Of a stretch of 55,932 nt of DNA, positions 16,815-26,261 are shown piece after piece. The stretch lies in contig JAJDDW010000083.1 of assembly GCA_029260115.1 (NCBI GenBank), forward strand, positions 1 to 55,932, in the 5' to 3' direction. The notes beneath the pieces were generated by a model, which was not told the DNA's origin, searched no databases, and saw only the letters and a list, made by a program, of their open reading frames with translations. The translations under genes and the position numbers were made by a program. Origin of the DNA: Phycisphaerae bacterium. GTDB lineage: Bacteria; Planctomycetota; Phycisphaerae; UBA1845. How positions within the stretch are numbered: the first letter of the stretch is position 1; each line of letters starts with the position of its first letter.

Positions 16815-17632
16815 GATTCGGCCTCCAACCGATGCGGCTTGCGCGTACGGACAACTCGGATAGCTGGCTCGCCGCGAACAACCGTGCGACAAATGTCTTC
16901 ACACATGCCGCAACCTACACAGTGTTCGGTAAACACAATAGGTGCCAGAAAAGCGCCTGGCTCTAATTTGATAGCCCGGTTGCGCAGCGGACAAAACATA
17001 AAACATTCACCACACGGGCCACGTCTTTCTGTAGTGGCCTGCGACTCGGTCGGATGTCGGCCAAGCTGCGTGAGAAGTTCCTGTTCGTGTCGAATGCGCT
17101 TGGCTTTGTACGACAAACAAAGGTCTTCTCGTAATTCGACACTGCCCATGTCCACATCAGTTAACCTGTCGAATGGCAACAATGCGCCAGTCGGGCACGC
17201 CGGTCCGCAAGCGTTGCATAGCGTGCAGGCAGCTTTGGCCGGATCGACGTACGGGGTATGGAAATATTCGCCATCAGCTTCGGTGTAAAATTGAATCGCA
17301 CCTGGCTGGCAGGCATCTTGGCATCGATAACATCGAATGCACGCCGCTAGAAAATCAGGCTCATCTAATGCCCCGGGTGGACGTAATATACCAGCTAATT
17401 TTTCATATGGGCGTTTGATTGCAGGGAATTTTGAGAGCCTAGTCGCCGATAGAAAGTGTACTAGCCCACCGACCAATGCGAAACCAACCCCAGCCGCGAA
17501 CGTGCGAATTGCTTCGCGCCGCGTAAATGCCCGACGGCGTGAAGAATGCGAAACCTTTGCTATTGCATCACCGCGCGGGTATAGACCTGCGGCATCTGCA
17601 ATATCGACTGGCCTGCGCGACGAAAGGTTCAT
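16811..17632 (-). CDS. NapG-type periplasmic ferredoxin with Tat signal
   Basis: 273 residues. The N-terminus has a twin-arginine region (T-R-R-E-A-I-R) followed by a hydrophobic stretch around residues 45-62, as in MauM/NapG proteins, after an extra about 35 residues that may be an over-long start. Four cluster motifs follow: C-I-R-C-Y-R-C-x3-C, C-T-L-C-N-A-C-x3-C-P, a C-G-E-C-x3-C-P set and C-V-G-C-G-M-C-x3-C. It carries R-P-P-G-A-L-D-E before the first cluster, shared with two neighbours. Its start overlaps the previous ferredoxin's stop by 4 bases and its stop overlaps the NapH-like start. Expected role: electron relay between NapH and the reductase on the periplasmic side. Confidence 0.87.
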   Translation of the reverse strand: MNLSSRRPVDIADAAGLYPRGDAIAKVSHSSRRRAFTRREAIRTFAAGVGFALVGGLVHFLSATRLSKFPAIKRPYEKLAGILRPPGALDEPDFLAACIRCYRCQDACQPGAIQFYTEADGEYFHTPYVDPAKAACTLCNACGPACPTGALLPFDRLTDVDMGSVELREDLCLSYKAKRIRHEQELLTQLGRHPTESQATTERRGPCGECFMFCPLRNRAIKLEPGAFLAPIVFTEHCVGCGMCEDICRTVVRGEPAIRVVRTRKPHRLEAES

Positions 17633-18243
17633 GTCGTCACCGCCTTTACACGAATCGCGTGTGGATAACGAATGCAGGAGCGTTCACAACAACCACAACC
17701 GACGCACGCCTCCGGGTGAATGGTAGGCTGCTCCCACCTGCCGATGGTCATCGCTTCACCGGCTAATGGACAGGCGCGAAAACACGCGCCACAGCTCCAA
17801 TTGTTATAGGAATAACATAGATCAAAATCAATCTCGGCTACGCCTATCGCGACTTTTTCTTTGATGCCCTCTTTGCTTTTCTCCACGAGTTGAAGCGCAC
17901 CGGATGGGCAGACCTCAGTACATTTTAGATAATCGCCTTCTTCGCTGAGACATAACATGCACGCCGCTTTTCGTGGCTGCATGGTGGGCGTACTAGCCTG
18001 CCCGCCATCCGCAGAACTTGGTGTGGAAACCAACGCATGATTCGGACACGCATCCACGCAGCGCATACAACGGATGCATGTCGATAGAAAATCTTCCTCA
18101 TCCAACGCGCCGGGCGGGCGCAATGGACTTGCCTGGGCCTTTGGCGCAACGCCCAATAGTCCGGAAACATATGCACTACCGCCGAGCGCTATGCCAATAG
18201 CTGTCGACTGCTTGACGAATTGTCGTCGATCGACCTTGGCCAT
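17629..18243 (-). CDS. NapG/NapF-type ferredoxin with Tat signal (first of three)
   Basis: 204 residues. D-R-R-Q-F-V-K at residues 5-11 is a clean twin-arginine motif, followed by a hydrophobic segment and an A-x-A cleavage-like site (K-A-Q-A-S). Four Cys sets are C-I-R-C-M-R-C-x3-C-P, C-M-L-C ending C-x3-C-P, C-G-A-C-x3-C-P and C-V-G-C-G-C-C-x3-C. The shared R-P-P-G-A-L-D-E-E precedes the first. Export by Tat with clusters preassembled places it in the periplasm beside NapA, whose gene ends 2 bases upstream of this start. Confidence 0.87.
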   Translation of the reverse strand: MAKVDRRQFVKQSTAIGIALGGSAYVSGLLGVAPKAQASPLRPPGALDEEDFLSTCIRCMRCVDACPNHALVSTPSSADGGQASTPTMQPRKAACMLCLSEEGDYLKCTEVCPSGALQLVEKSKEGIKEKVAIGVAEIDFDLCYSYNNWSCGACFRACPLAGEAMTIGRWEQPTIHPEACVGCGCCERSCIRYPHAIRVKAVTT

Positions 18244-18245
18244 CG

Positions 18246-21047
18246 CTAAAGCACCTCAATCCTGGCAGCTAATTTCTTATAATCGCACTGCCCACTAACT
18301 GGATCCCACGCCCTATGGCTCGTCGCGTTGACTAGCCATTTGTTCTTGCGCGGATCGGCACTGTCAGCCACAGATAAATTCCACGGACTAAACAAATATC
18401 CCGGCGGCACTTCTGTGCGCGATGGCCGGATCATACTCATCTGCCCAACCGAAACGCGCGCCTCATATGATCCGCGACGCGTCACCAAACGCACACGCTG
18501 ACCATCCCGCAAATTAAATCGTTTCGCATCGCCCTCACTGAGTTCCACATACTGCTCTGGTACAAGCTTTAATGTCGTAGCTCCTCGAATGGTCTTTGCG
18601 GTATGGAAGTGTTCGTACACAACGCCTAATCCCAACCAAAACGGGTAGACATCTTTTTCCTTATGATCATTTAATGTCAGTGAAGCGTCTTTATACACGG
18701 CTAGATGCGGCAGTTCAGGAGGTAGGCCAGCATCGCGGGCTTCGATCAAAATTTTTGGCCTGCCCTTATTTGGACCTTCCGTGTGCAGATCATCGATCAG
18801 GAACGGACCTTCACCAGGTCGACGCTTATCGCCATATTTACTCAGCCTTTCGGTCACGTCTTCCAGTTTTGAATAGTCCTGTTCGCATAATTTCATTTTC
18901 GCCTTGCCGTCTGTGTGTCGGAACGCGCCGTATGGCTTGCCGCCCCATCCTTCTTGACCTAGATAGCGACGTGGTGTCCCGCCGGCTTTGGCGATGGCTG
19001 CAGTCGCCGCGGGCCATTGTATGCCACGTAAAGCACGCAATTGATCGTATGGTGACGTGCCATCCTGCTTTTCAACTTCCAACATGCCAGTCAAGTCCGC
19101 ATCTGAGCCTTTACTCGCCACGACGATATCACGGAAAATATCTTCTGGGTCGTAAGCCATCAGACCATTGCCCATCTTAATTTTCTTTTCGTAAGGGAAT
19201 ATTTTGTGGGCATCAAGGCCAAGTTTTTCCGCTAAGACCTTGGCTTTGTCGATGGCCATGTCCATATCGGGTCGACAGTTCGGTGGCGGATTGGCTGTTC
19301 CATCGCAAATATAAATGCGTCGTTCTGATTGAATGTACGTACCGCCGGTCCACTCACCCCATGTCGCAGCCGGGAAGATCACATCGGCATACAAATTGTT
19401 GGGCGCGTGACGATAAATTTCCTGCACCACACAAAACATTTTTGTCAGCGCAGGCCGAACCAGCGTATCCACGTCAGGCATGTGAACGTGCGTCGTATAC
19501 ATCCAGAACATCGCGTCCAGTCCACCCTTCAAGGCTCGCTCCATCATCCCGATGACCATACCCGGATTCGGTAACACCGAAGCCTGTACTAAATTTTCAT
19601 CGGGAACGCGCCATGACTTAGCAATGTGCTTTCTCCATTCGGCATTCATTAGTGGCTGGTTAAACGGCAAACGCCCTGTCAGTCCACCCATCAGGCGTTC
19701 ACTCATCGCATTAGGCTGTCCTGTTTGTGAATGGCTGCCGCAACCAGGCCGGCCAAGATTCCCTGTCAAAAGATGAAGATTGATAATGCTAATCGTGTTA
19801 TGTTGACCGTGAAGCATTTGGTTATAGCCAATACCCCAAAAACTTAGCACGCCACCCCGGCCCCGCTGCCGCCCCTTGATAGAAGCTTCCGCCCAGGCTC
19901 GCGCGACATTCTCAATCATTTCGACTGTTACACGACCACCTTCGATGGGATCCATATTTTTGACAACCTGCTCAGGCGAGTACTTCAATAAAATGCCCTC
20001 TTTATACGCTTGCCATCCGTTAACATTTTTTTCTAACCAACTCTCTGGCATGCAAGCATCTGGATAACGCTTGAGCAATACGTGCGCGATCGCATTGAGA
20101 TGGCTAATGTCACCGTTGAGCGTAGGAATATGAAAACTGTTGCGCGGATTGATGTCTTCCAAACCAATGACACTGCCCGTTTTTCTCGGATCAGCCACGC
20201 AGGTCGGAATATCGTGCTTGGCTTTGTGGTCCGCTACTCGCCAGTACAAAATCGGATGTGCTTCACGGGCGTTGTGTCCCCAAAAAGTAATGAAGTCAGC
20301 CTCTTCAATGTCTTCATAACTCGTCGGCGGCGCGTCTGAACCGTAAGAATGAAAATATCCAGTCACGGCTGAGGTCATGCACATGCGGGCGTTAGCCTCA
20401 ATGGAATTACTCCCAATCACGCCCTTCATCATGACGTTCTCAATCCACTGCGCTTCCATAGTCAATTGACCAGAACCATTTAGACCAACCGCATTGGGCC
20501 CCTTTTCCTTGATGATTTCAGCGATACGATCTGCGACGAGTTCTTCCGCTTCTTCATACGGAACCTCTCGAAAGACGTCAGCATCAAACCGACCCTTCGT
20601 CGAAGACACATGGCCACGCAAAGGATCGCTCATGTCCTTACGTACTAGCACCTTGGTTAGTCGATCACGGTAAATGGGTTCGTGCGCGTTAAGGCCTTTG
20701 ATACATTGAATGCCGCGATTGGTGGGATGCTTTTTATCTGGCACCATACCCACGACTTTACCGCGTTCGACCTTGATCAGTGTCCCGCAACCCACGCCAC
20801 AATAGGGACACGCAGCCTGTAACAACTTCACGCCGTTATTGGTTTCACCTGTGGTTGGGCTTGCGTGCGCCTGAACGAACTCGTCGGGCAAGAAACCAGT
20901 CGCAGCTACAGCCGCACCAGTCCCCGCGGCCATTTGCATAAATTTGCGCCGATCGAAACCCTCGCCATACCTCACCTTTCGGTGAACCGTGCATGGCGTG
21001 TCTGCTTCAGTTTCATTCAGAACATTTAGTGGTTTGTCACTCATCAT
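18246..21047 (-). CDS. napA: Periplasmic nitrate reductase catalytic subunit, NapA-like
   Basis: 933 residues, about 100 longer than typical NapA. A twin-arginine motif D-R-R-K-F-M lies at 32-37 after an N-terminal extension. The [4Fe-4S] ligands are C80, C83, C87 and C115 (C-x2-C-x3-C-x27-C). The molybdenum ligand is C223 in A-N-A-R-M-C-M-T-S-A-V, matching the N-A-R-x-C-M-A-S-A-V of NapA. G-R-P-G-C-G and L/T-G-Q-P-N-A match bis-MGD binding segments. The C-terminal H-T-A-K-T region and the beta-barrel are present. It should reduce nitrate to nitrite in the periplasm, although related NapA-like enzymes of different specificity exist. The start is ATGATG with AGGAGATT in the end of the upstream gene. 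No napB, napC or napD is nearby. Confidence 0.88.
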   Translation of the reverse strand: MMSDKPLNVLNETEADTPCTVHRKVRYGEGFDRRKFMQMAAGTGAAVAATGFLPDEFVQAHASPTTGETNNGVKLLQAACPYCGVGCGTLIKVERGKVVGMVPDKKHPTNRGIQCIKGLNAHEPIYRDRLTKVLVRKDMSDPLRGHVSSTKGRFDADVFREVPYEEAEELVADRIAEIIKEKGPNAVGLNGSGQLTMEAQWIENVMMKGVIGSNSIEANARMCMTSAVTGYFHSYGSDAPPTSYEDIEEADFITFWGHNAREAHPILYWRVADHKAKHDIPTCVADPRKTGSVIGLEDINPRNSFHIPTLNGDISHLNAIAHVLLKRYPDACMPESWLEKNVNGWQAYKEGILLKYSPEQVVKNMDPIEGGRVTVEMIENVARAWAEASIKGRQRGRGGVLSFWGIGYNQMLHGQHNTISIINLHLLTGNLGRPGCGSHSQTGQPNAMSERLMGGLTGRLPFNQPLMNAEWRKHIAKSWRVPDENLVQASVLPNPGMVIGMMERALKGGLDAMFWMYTTHVHMPDVDTLVRPALTKMFCVVQEIYRHAPNNLYADVIFPAATWGEWTGGTYIQSERRIYICDGTANPPPNCRPDMDMAIDKAKVLAEKLGLDAHKIFPYEKKIKMGNGLMAYDPEDIFRDIVVASKGSDADLTGMLEVEKQDGTSPYDQLRALRGIQWPAATAAIAKAGGTPRRYLGQEGWGGKPYGAFRHTDGKAKMKLCEQDYSKLEDVTERLSKYGDKRRPGEGPFLIDDLHTEGPNKGRPKILIEARDAGLPPELPHLAVYKDASLTLNDHKEKDVYPFWLGLGVVYEHFHTAKTIRGATTLKLVPEQYVELSEGDAKRFNLRDGQRVRLVTRRGSYEARVSVGQMSMIRPSRTEVPPGYLFSPWNLSVADSADPRKNKWLVNATSHRAWDPVSGQCDYKKLAARIEVL

Positions 21048-24000
21048 CTAATCTCCTTGCACTTGCGAAACGACCGCGGCTATTGTTCGCTTCGCTTGCG
21101 ACGGCTGCGGGTTCTTGAACAGTTGATTCGTCTGCGTATGACCAGATTCCATCGCCGAAGTAACTGGCGATGAAGTTGTTTCATGATTGGACTTTGTTAG
21201 ATCAACATCGATGGAATGAGCCGCAGGCAGCGTCATCGGGGACGGCGCCGTTATCGACCAATGTCGTATGAAGGCCACGATGTCATCAACATCATTCGAC
21301 GATAAATCGGAAAGTCCCTGCGCACCACGACCGAATGGCCGCATCGCCGTACCCTTTCGACCGCGCACGATGGTTGCCTGCAACAGCCCGTCCGTCGCAG
21401 CCGCGAGAAATCCTTCATTGTTTAATTCTGGTGCCCACGAGCCTTTGCCTTCCTCACCGTGACAACCCGAACAGTTCGACGTAAAAAGTTCCTGCGCACG
21501 AGATAAATCCCAGGGCACGACAAATCGATGTGGTGTCGCGGTTTCGTTTGTATCGCGATATGGATTTTCGTATTCCCATGATCTCAAAAACGCGACAAGG
21601 TCATTTACCTCATCACTGGATAATCCTAAAATTGACTGAGGCCCACGTTTCACCGGCCTCATCTCCGTACCCCTTCGCCCCATAGCCATCGTCGCCATCA
21701 AGAATCCATCAGATGCATACTTTAAGAAATTCGGATTAGACAGCGCCGGGCCACTCGCCCCTTCACCATGCTCACCATGACAGCCAACGCAATTCGCCGC
21801 ATAAATCAACATACCATTTTCAGGCCGGCCATGAGGAGACTTGGCTACCCGATTGATTTCATCATGACCGGCACGCTCCAAAAGACGTAGATAAGATACT
21901 ACATCTTCAATCTGACGGTCGCTGAGTTCTGTAATACCCTGCCCACCCTTGCGAAAACCGCGCATCTCAGTGCCTTCTTTGCCGTAAGTAATCCATTCAC
22001 GAAGCATCACATCACTGGCATGACGCAAAAACATTTCATTATTAAGTTGCGGTCCAGTTGCGCCCTCGCCATCCAAGCCATGGCATCCTGAGCAATGACC
22101 AACGAAGATATTCTTGCCCGTGTCCCAGTCACCATGAGCAACCACCTCGTTATAAAACGCATCTGGCTTACTCGCGCGAATTTGCCAGGAGCGCACATAT
22201 TTAATCAGTGAAGCGACATCCTCACTAGATAAGTGTCGCCAACTCGGCATGCCCGTTCCATCGCGACCATTCACCATCGTCGCTACGAGATAATCGTCAG
22301 GAACAACTGTCAAAAAAGCTTGCGTGTTGAGTGTGGGCGCCAAATCGCCGGCTCCGTCCAAACCGTGACACATCACACAATTCGCTTTATAAAGCGTTCG
22401 GCCAATGTCTACCGAGACCTTCGCAGAATCATCCATTTCAACTAGCGTCAGCACCTCAGCCTCATCCGCCTTACGAACTTGCCATTGGCGAATATAGGCC
22501 AATATATCGCTAAGCTCCCGACCGTCGAACCCACGCCAGGCTGGCATAGCCGTGTCGGGTCTGCCGTGAACGATCGTATCTCGAAGAAATGCATCGGATG
22601 CAACGGCTAAAAAAGTTGGAGAATTCAGCGTATTGCCAATGCCGCCCTCACCGGAATATCCATGACAAGCGGCGCAATTCGCACGATACAACGCACCACC
22701 CACTCGCACATCGCCAGTCTTCGCAGAAACACTCGCTAAGTCCGGTAGCGGCACATCCCAATTACGAATGTGATCTACCAACAACGTAACCTCATCATCC
22801 GTCAGCCCACCCTCCACAGACCAAGCTTGCATCTTCGTATTCGGGCGTCCGTTGGAAATGATATTGTATAGAAAATGATCGCTCACCGTAGCTAACGTGT
22901 CCGCATGATTCAGCGACGGCACCAAAACGTCTAAATTATTTCGCTTCTCAACGACAACATTTCGCGCATCCCAGTCATGTCCCCACGGGTCTGCGTCGCT
23001 AGGCCAAAGTCCAGCCCGCATAGTCGTACCATAGCCATCACTGCCGTGACAAGCACTGCAAAATAGTGCAAACAGCTTGTCACCTTGTACGATATCCCCG
23101 CTAACCATCTCCACCGACGGTGAAGGCATATGACTAGCCGGCGCAGTTTTTCGGTGCAAACTCATCATATATAGCGATAGATCACGGGCCTCATCATCGC
23201 TCAACGACATATCTGGCATGACCGTATTGGGTGAAACTTCTTGCGGAAACTTAAAATGCTCGAACAGCCATTGTTCGACGGTATGCTCACCTTTCACATG
23301 CCCAAAGACGTAATCATGTCGTGTCTTATCACCCACGTAAGTCAGGTCCGGACCAAGCGCCCCTCCGCGACCACGATATTGATGACAACCAAGACAGCCC
23401 AGCTCGACAGTCAAAGCTTTTCCATGCGCCAATCTTGTCGCACTAGGAAGCGATGCCGTTATAGATGCCAATCGAATCGGCTGCGTTTGTTTCGCCTCCG
23501 AGCCTGCTCCGCCATTTGTCCCAGCAAATAGATCAGCCCCGCCTCCGAATAAATCAATCTGCCCATGACATCGACCACAACTGGTATAGACCGCATCACC
23601 GCGCAACATCGGCGTATCGATATGCGGAACCGGCTTACCGTCATCATACCAACCATGCGCCGACGATTTAGTCACCGCCCGACCACGCCCCTCATGACAA
23701 ACCGTACAACCAAACTTATCTGGCGAATGGTTTTTTAGCAGATCGCCAGAGTGGTACGCAAGCGGTGGCTCTGCATCAACCATCGCGGGGTTCTCCACGC
23801 CGAGATGACAAGAAGTGCAACGATCAATGGTGCCAAGCTCTGCCAGGTACAATTGCTTTTGCTCAATCGAAAAGGCCGAAGCAGCCCGCCGCGCGCCTTC
23901 TCCATCAGCCGTCTCCAATAGCTTAACTTTGTACGTCACCTGGGCCTGGCGCCAATCGCCAGTCAGATTTTCTTCGTACGCAGCAGCTACAAGCAGCAGC

Positions 24001-24062
24001 AACGAAGCCAGCGAACTGACCAGCAGTACAACCTTCATCATGTTGACTTGTCGATAATCCAT
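21048..24062 (-). CDS. Decaheme c-type cytochrome with six tandem monoheme modules
   Basis: 1004 residues from the ATG at 24062. A TTG at 24122 inside the cytochrome b gene is less likely. A membrane segment at about residues 10-28 anchors it, or is a signal peptide. Ten CxxCH heme motifs are present: CTSCH, CTVCH, CGRCH and CLGCH in the N-terminal third, then CSACH, CAACH, CVMCH, CSGCH, CVGCH and CSGCH in six successive modules of about 90-110 residues. The modules look like class I cytochrome c, most with a Met ligand candidate (M-P-A-W, M-P-S-W, E-M-R). The last modules are most alike, which implies internal duplication. Between cytochrome b and NapA, it is the likely electron wire from the Rieske/cytochrome b unit to the reductase. 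Confidence 0.9.
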   Translation of the reverse strand: MDYRQVNMMKVVLLVSSLASLLLLVAAAYEENLTGDWRQAQVTYKVKLLETADGEGARRAASAFSIEQKQLYLAELGTIDRCTSCHLGVENPAMVDAEPPLAYHSGDLLKNHSPDKFGCTVCHEGRGRAVTKSSAHGWYDDGKPVPHIDTPMLRGDAVYTSCGRCHGQIDLFGGGADLFAGTNGGAGSEAKQTQPIRLASITASLPSATRLAHGKALTVELGCLGCHQYRGRGGALGPDLTYVGDKTRHDYVFGHVKGEHTVEQWLFEHFKFPQEVSPNTVMPDMSLSDDEARDLSLYMMSLHRKTAPASHMPSPSVEMVSGDIVQGDKLFALFCSACHGSDGYGTTMRAGLWPSDADPWGHDWDARNVVVEKRNNLDVLVPSLNHADTLATVSDHFLYNIISNGRPNTKMQAWSVEGGLTDDEVTLLVDHIRNWDVPLPDLASVSAKTGDVRVGGALYRANCAACHGYSGEGGIGNTLNSPTFLAVASDAFLRDTIVHGRPDTAMPAWRGFDGRELSDILAYIRQWQVRKADEAEVLTLVEMDDSAKVSVDIGRTLYKANCVMCHGLDGAGDLAPTLNTQAFLTVVPDDYLVATMVNGRDGTGMPSWRHLSSEDVASLIKYVRSWQIRASKPDAFYNEVVAHGDWDTGKNIFVGHCSGCHGLDGEGATGPQLNNEMFLRHASDVMLREWITYGKEGTEMRGFRKGGQGITELSDRQIEDVVSYLRLLERAGHDEINRVAKSPHGRPENGMLIYAANCVGCHGEHGEGASGPALSNPNFLKYASDGFLMATMAMGRRGTEMRPVKRGPQSILGLSSDEVNDLVAFLRSWEYENPYRDTNETATPHRFVVPWDLSRAQELFTSNCSGCHGEEGKGSWAPELNNEGFLAAATDGLLQATIVRGRKGTAMRPFGRGAQGLSDLSSNDVDDIVAFIRHWSITAPSPMTLPAAHSIDVDLTKSNHETTSSPVTSAMESGHTQTNQLFKNPQPSQAKRTIAAVVSQVQGD

Positions 24063-24106
24063 GACTTTTTTCCGGGTAGGAATTATCCCACCAATAACTT
24101 CATCAC

Positions 24107-25702
24107 CTAATGCACAGGCCAATCACTTTGCGACCAATAGAAATCCCAGTTCGGTCCTCGATGAACCGTTGCGAAGTAAGTCAAAATGACAAATCCCACG
24201 ACGAAACAAGTAAACAGGGCGATCGCTCCCATACGCGTCGAGTTCATAAATCGAACCGTCGCCACCGACCACATGGCAAATAACGCGACCAACACCGTAC
24301 CAGGATTAAATAGCGTGATAACAATTTGCGGCACATGCGCAGTGGTTTCCCAGTTCCGCAACCAACCGAAGCTCACTGTAAACCAGAGCATGCCGATGAC
24401 CGTCGCCGCGGCGAACAGACCACTCACAAACGTCACGCGTCGGCCGCGAGCGCCACTAAACCATAAACCGACGTCTTCTTTTTCACGGTCCAGATAAGGG
24501 ACCAGCGCCAATCCAAGCACCACAATAGCTGGGATCGCCACACCACCCATAAACGCGGAATATGAAACCAATTCCTGAAGACCTAAGAAATACCACGGCG
24601 CTTTCGCAGGATTTTCCGGGACGTTGGGATTAGCCATTTCCGTCAGCGGCGCGTCGAAGAAATACCCCAACAGCAACATCGCAAGCACGGTCACCATCGA
24701 AGCCGCACCAATGACATACATGACGTTAGGCCACGTAGTAATCGTATGACGCATTTCACGGTTCACCGCGGGCGTCTTGTCCTTCATCATGGCCATCAAG
24801 CCATAAGATTTGAGAGGTGCAGGCTCTGAGGCCAATGCGGGCATTTCTTGTGAGCTAGCATCTGCATGACTAGGTCTAGCCAACCCGCCGTCTTTACGAA
24901 TACGCCAAAAATGCACACCGATCAAAATGGCAGTTACAACCGGTAGCACCATAATATGCAACACATAAAACCGAATCAGCGCTTCCTGTCCGACTTGATG
25001 CGCACCGAGCAACACTTCTTTCTGCCACAATCCAATATCAAAGTATTGCGTCATCCCCAACGCGTCGGTCAATTCTTGCGGCGACTGCGCGATATTCGCA
25101 CCAATGGTCACCGCCCAAAACGCCAATTGATCCCATGGCAGCAGATATCCAGTAAAGCTAAGGCCAAGCGTCAACACAAACAGACCCATGCCAATAACCC
25201 AATTGAAAGCACGAGGCCGCTTATAAGCAGCGGTATAAAACGCCCTAGCCATGTGCAACATTACGCAGGCAACCATCGCATGCGCCGACCACCTATGTAC
25301 ATTACGAATCAAACGCCCCGTCGGAACCACGTGCATAATATCAAGCATGGACGCATAAGCTTGGTCGACACTGGGTTTGTAATAAACCATGAGCAGCACG
25401 CCAGTGACGCATAAAATGATAAACAAAACAAACGTCGCCACACCTAACCCTAATGTCGTAGTGGCCTTAATCGCATGTAAATGCGTGCGAACTGGTAATA
25501 TATGTAAGAAAAAATTGCTGAAAATCGTTTGCGATTTCGCTCGATCAGACGTCGGCTTACCATGTCGCACAATAGAATCACGCAACGCAACCGGAGTAGA
25601 AATCAGGTTACTGCCAAATTCCCCCAACGCGCCTTCGTCACCGATGCTGCGTTCGCGCAACGGTTTGTGAGATGTCTGGTGTTCGCCGCCAACGTTGCTC
25701 AT
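24107..25702 (-). CDS. Cytochrome b of a Rieske/cytochrome b complex
   Basis: 531 residues from the ATG at 25702, which has AGGAG 8 bases upstream. The frame opens 14 codons earlier without an SD. The His ligands sit in helices around R-N-V-H-R-W-S-A-H and V-C-V-M-L-H-M type segments and a later pair near H-Q-V-G and L-H-I-M. The quinol-site P-E-W is replaced by A-P-W in K-A-P-W-Y-F-L-G-L-Q-E-L, which is the subunit IV-like half. Both the b6-like and subunit IV-like parts are therefore in one chain, as in bc1. It has about 9 hydrophobic helices and an N-terminal cytosolic extension of about 65 residues. With the Rieske gene 52 bases upstream and the decaheme cytochrome downstream it forms a quinol-oxidising complex. 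Confidence 0.9.
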   Translation of the reverse strand: MSNVGGEHQTSHKPLRERSIGDEGALGEFGSNLISTPVALRDSIVRHGKPTSDRAKSQTIFSNFFLHILPVRTHLHAIKATTTLGLGVATFVLFIILCVTGVLLMVYYKPSVDQAYASMLDIMHVVPTGRLIRNVHRWSAHAMVACVMLHMARAFYTAAYKRPRAFNWVIGMGLFVLTLGLSFTGYLLPWDQLAFWAVTIGANIAQSPQELTDALGMTQYFDIGLWQKEVLLGAHQVGQEALIRFYVLHIMVLPVVTAILIGVHFWRIRKDGGLARPSHADASSQEMPALASEPAPLKSYGLMAMMKDKTPAVNREMRHTITTWPNVMYVIGAASMVTVLAMLLLGYFFDAPLTEMANPNVPENPAKAPWYFLGLQELVSYSAFMGGVAIPAIVVLGLALVPYLDREKEDVGLWFSGARGRRVTFVSGLFAAATVIGMLWFTVSFGWLRNWETTAHVPQIVITLFNPGTVLVALFAMWSVATVRFMNSTRMGAIALFTCFVVGFVILTYFATVHRGPNWDFYWSQSDWPVH

Positions 25703-25754
25703 GTCCACGCTCCTAGTGCGCATCCGCAGAACCGATGCACGCATGCCTTATCAC

Positions 25755-26249
25755 TTACGCCTGCAACACAGTTTTTGGATCAACATCCGACAGCGTATCA
25801 GCTACGATCCAACCTTCAGGCGACAAACTTAAATCCACCCATACCAATCCTTTTGGGGCAGGGCCACCTTTTACCGCGCCGATCTCATCAAATTTTGATC
25901 CATGACAAGGGCATAGGTATTGACCATCGACGCCACGCTCCGCCACACAGCCCAGATGCGTACACACCGACGAAATAGCTTTGAAACCAGCCTCGTCGCG
26001 AAACAACCATAGCCGCAGTTTTGAAAAATAGGTCGCCGACCCAAGTGCAAATCGATCAGGCCGTCCGAGTTTCACCCGCGAATTCGACTCTGGAAACACC
26101 GAAGGCATCGGTAATCTAAGCGCGCCCAGCATAGCCATGACAAACGCTACGATAGCAGACCACGTAGCCGCTAAGCCCAAAAAATCTCGACGGGTCGCTG
26201 GCGGGGCGAAACGTTGACTAGTTTCAATATGATTATTATCTGCTGCCAT
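25755..26249 (-). CDS. Rieske 2Fe-2S protein
   Basis: 164 residues. The [2Fe-2S] ligands are C96 and H98 (C-T-H-L-G-C, second Cys 101) and C113 and H116 (C-P-C-H-G-S). C101 and C115 form the usual disulfide. T-R-R-D-F-L-G-L at residues 19-26 followed by a hydrophobic helix is a typical Tat signal-anchor of Rieske proteins. It follows the GltD-like oxidoreductase by 12 bases and precedes cytochrome b. It moves electrons from quinol at cytochrome b to the multiheme cytochrome. Confidence 0.93.
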   Translation of the reverse strand: MAADNNHIETSQRFAPPATRRDFLGLAATWSAIVAFVMAMLGALRLPMPSVFPESNSRVKLGRPDRFALGSATYFSKLRLWLFRDEAGFKAISSVCTHLGCVAERGVDGQYLCPCHGSKFDEIGAVKGGPAPKGLVWVDLSLSPEGWIVADTLSDVDPKTVLQA

Positions 26250-26261
26250 CAGCTCGTCCCT

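Noticed and set aside
15237..16892. Longer start of the NapH-type gene at 16892
   Set aside because: The extra 26 residues lie inside the NapG-like gene and have no homology. The ATGA overlap at 16811-16814 is the usual coupling in this operon.
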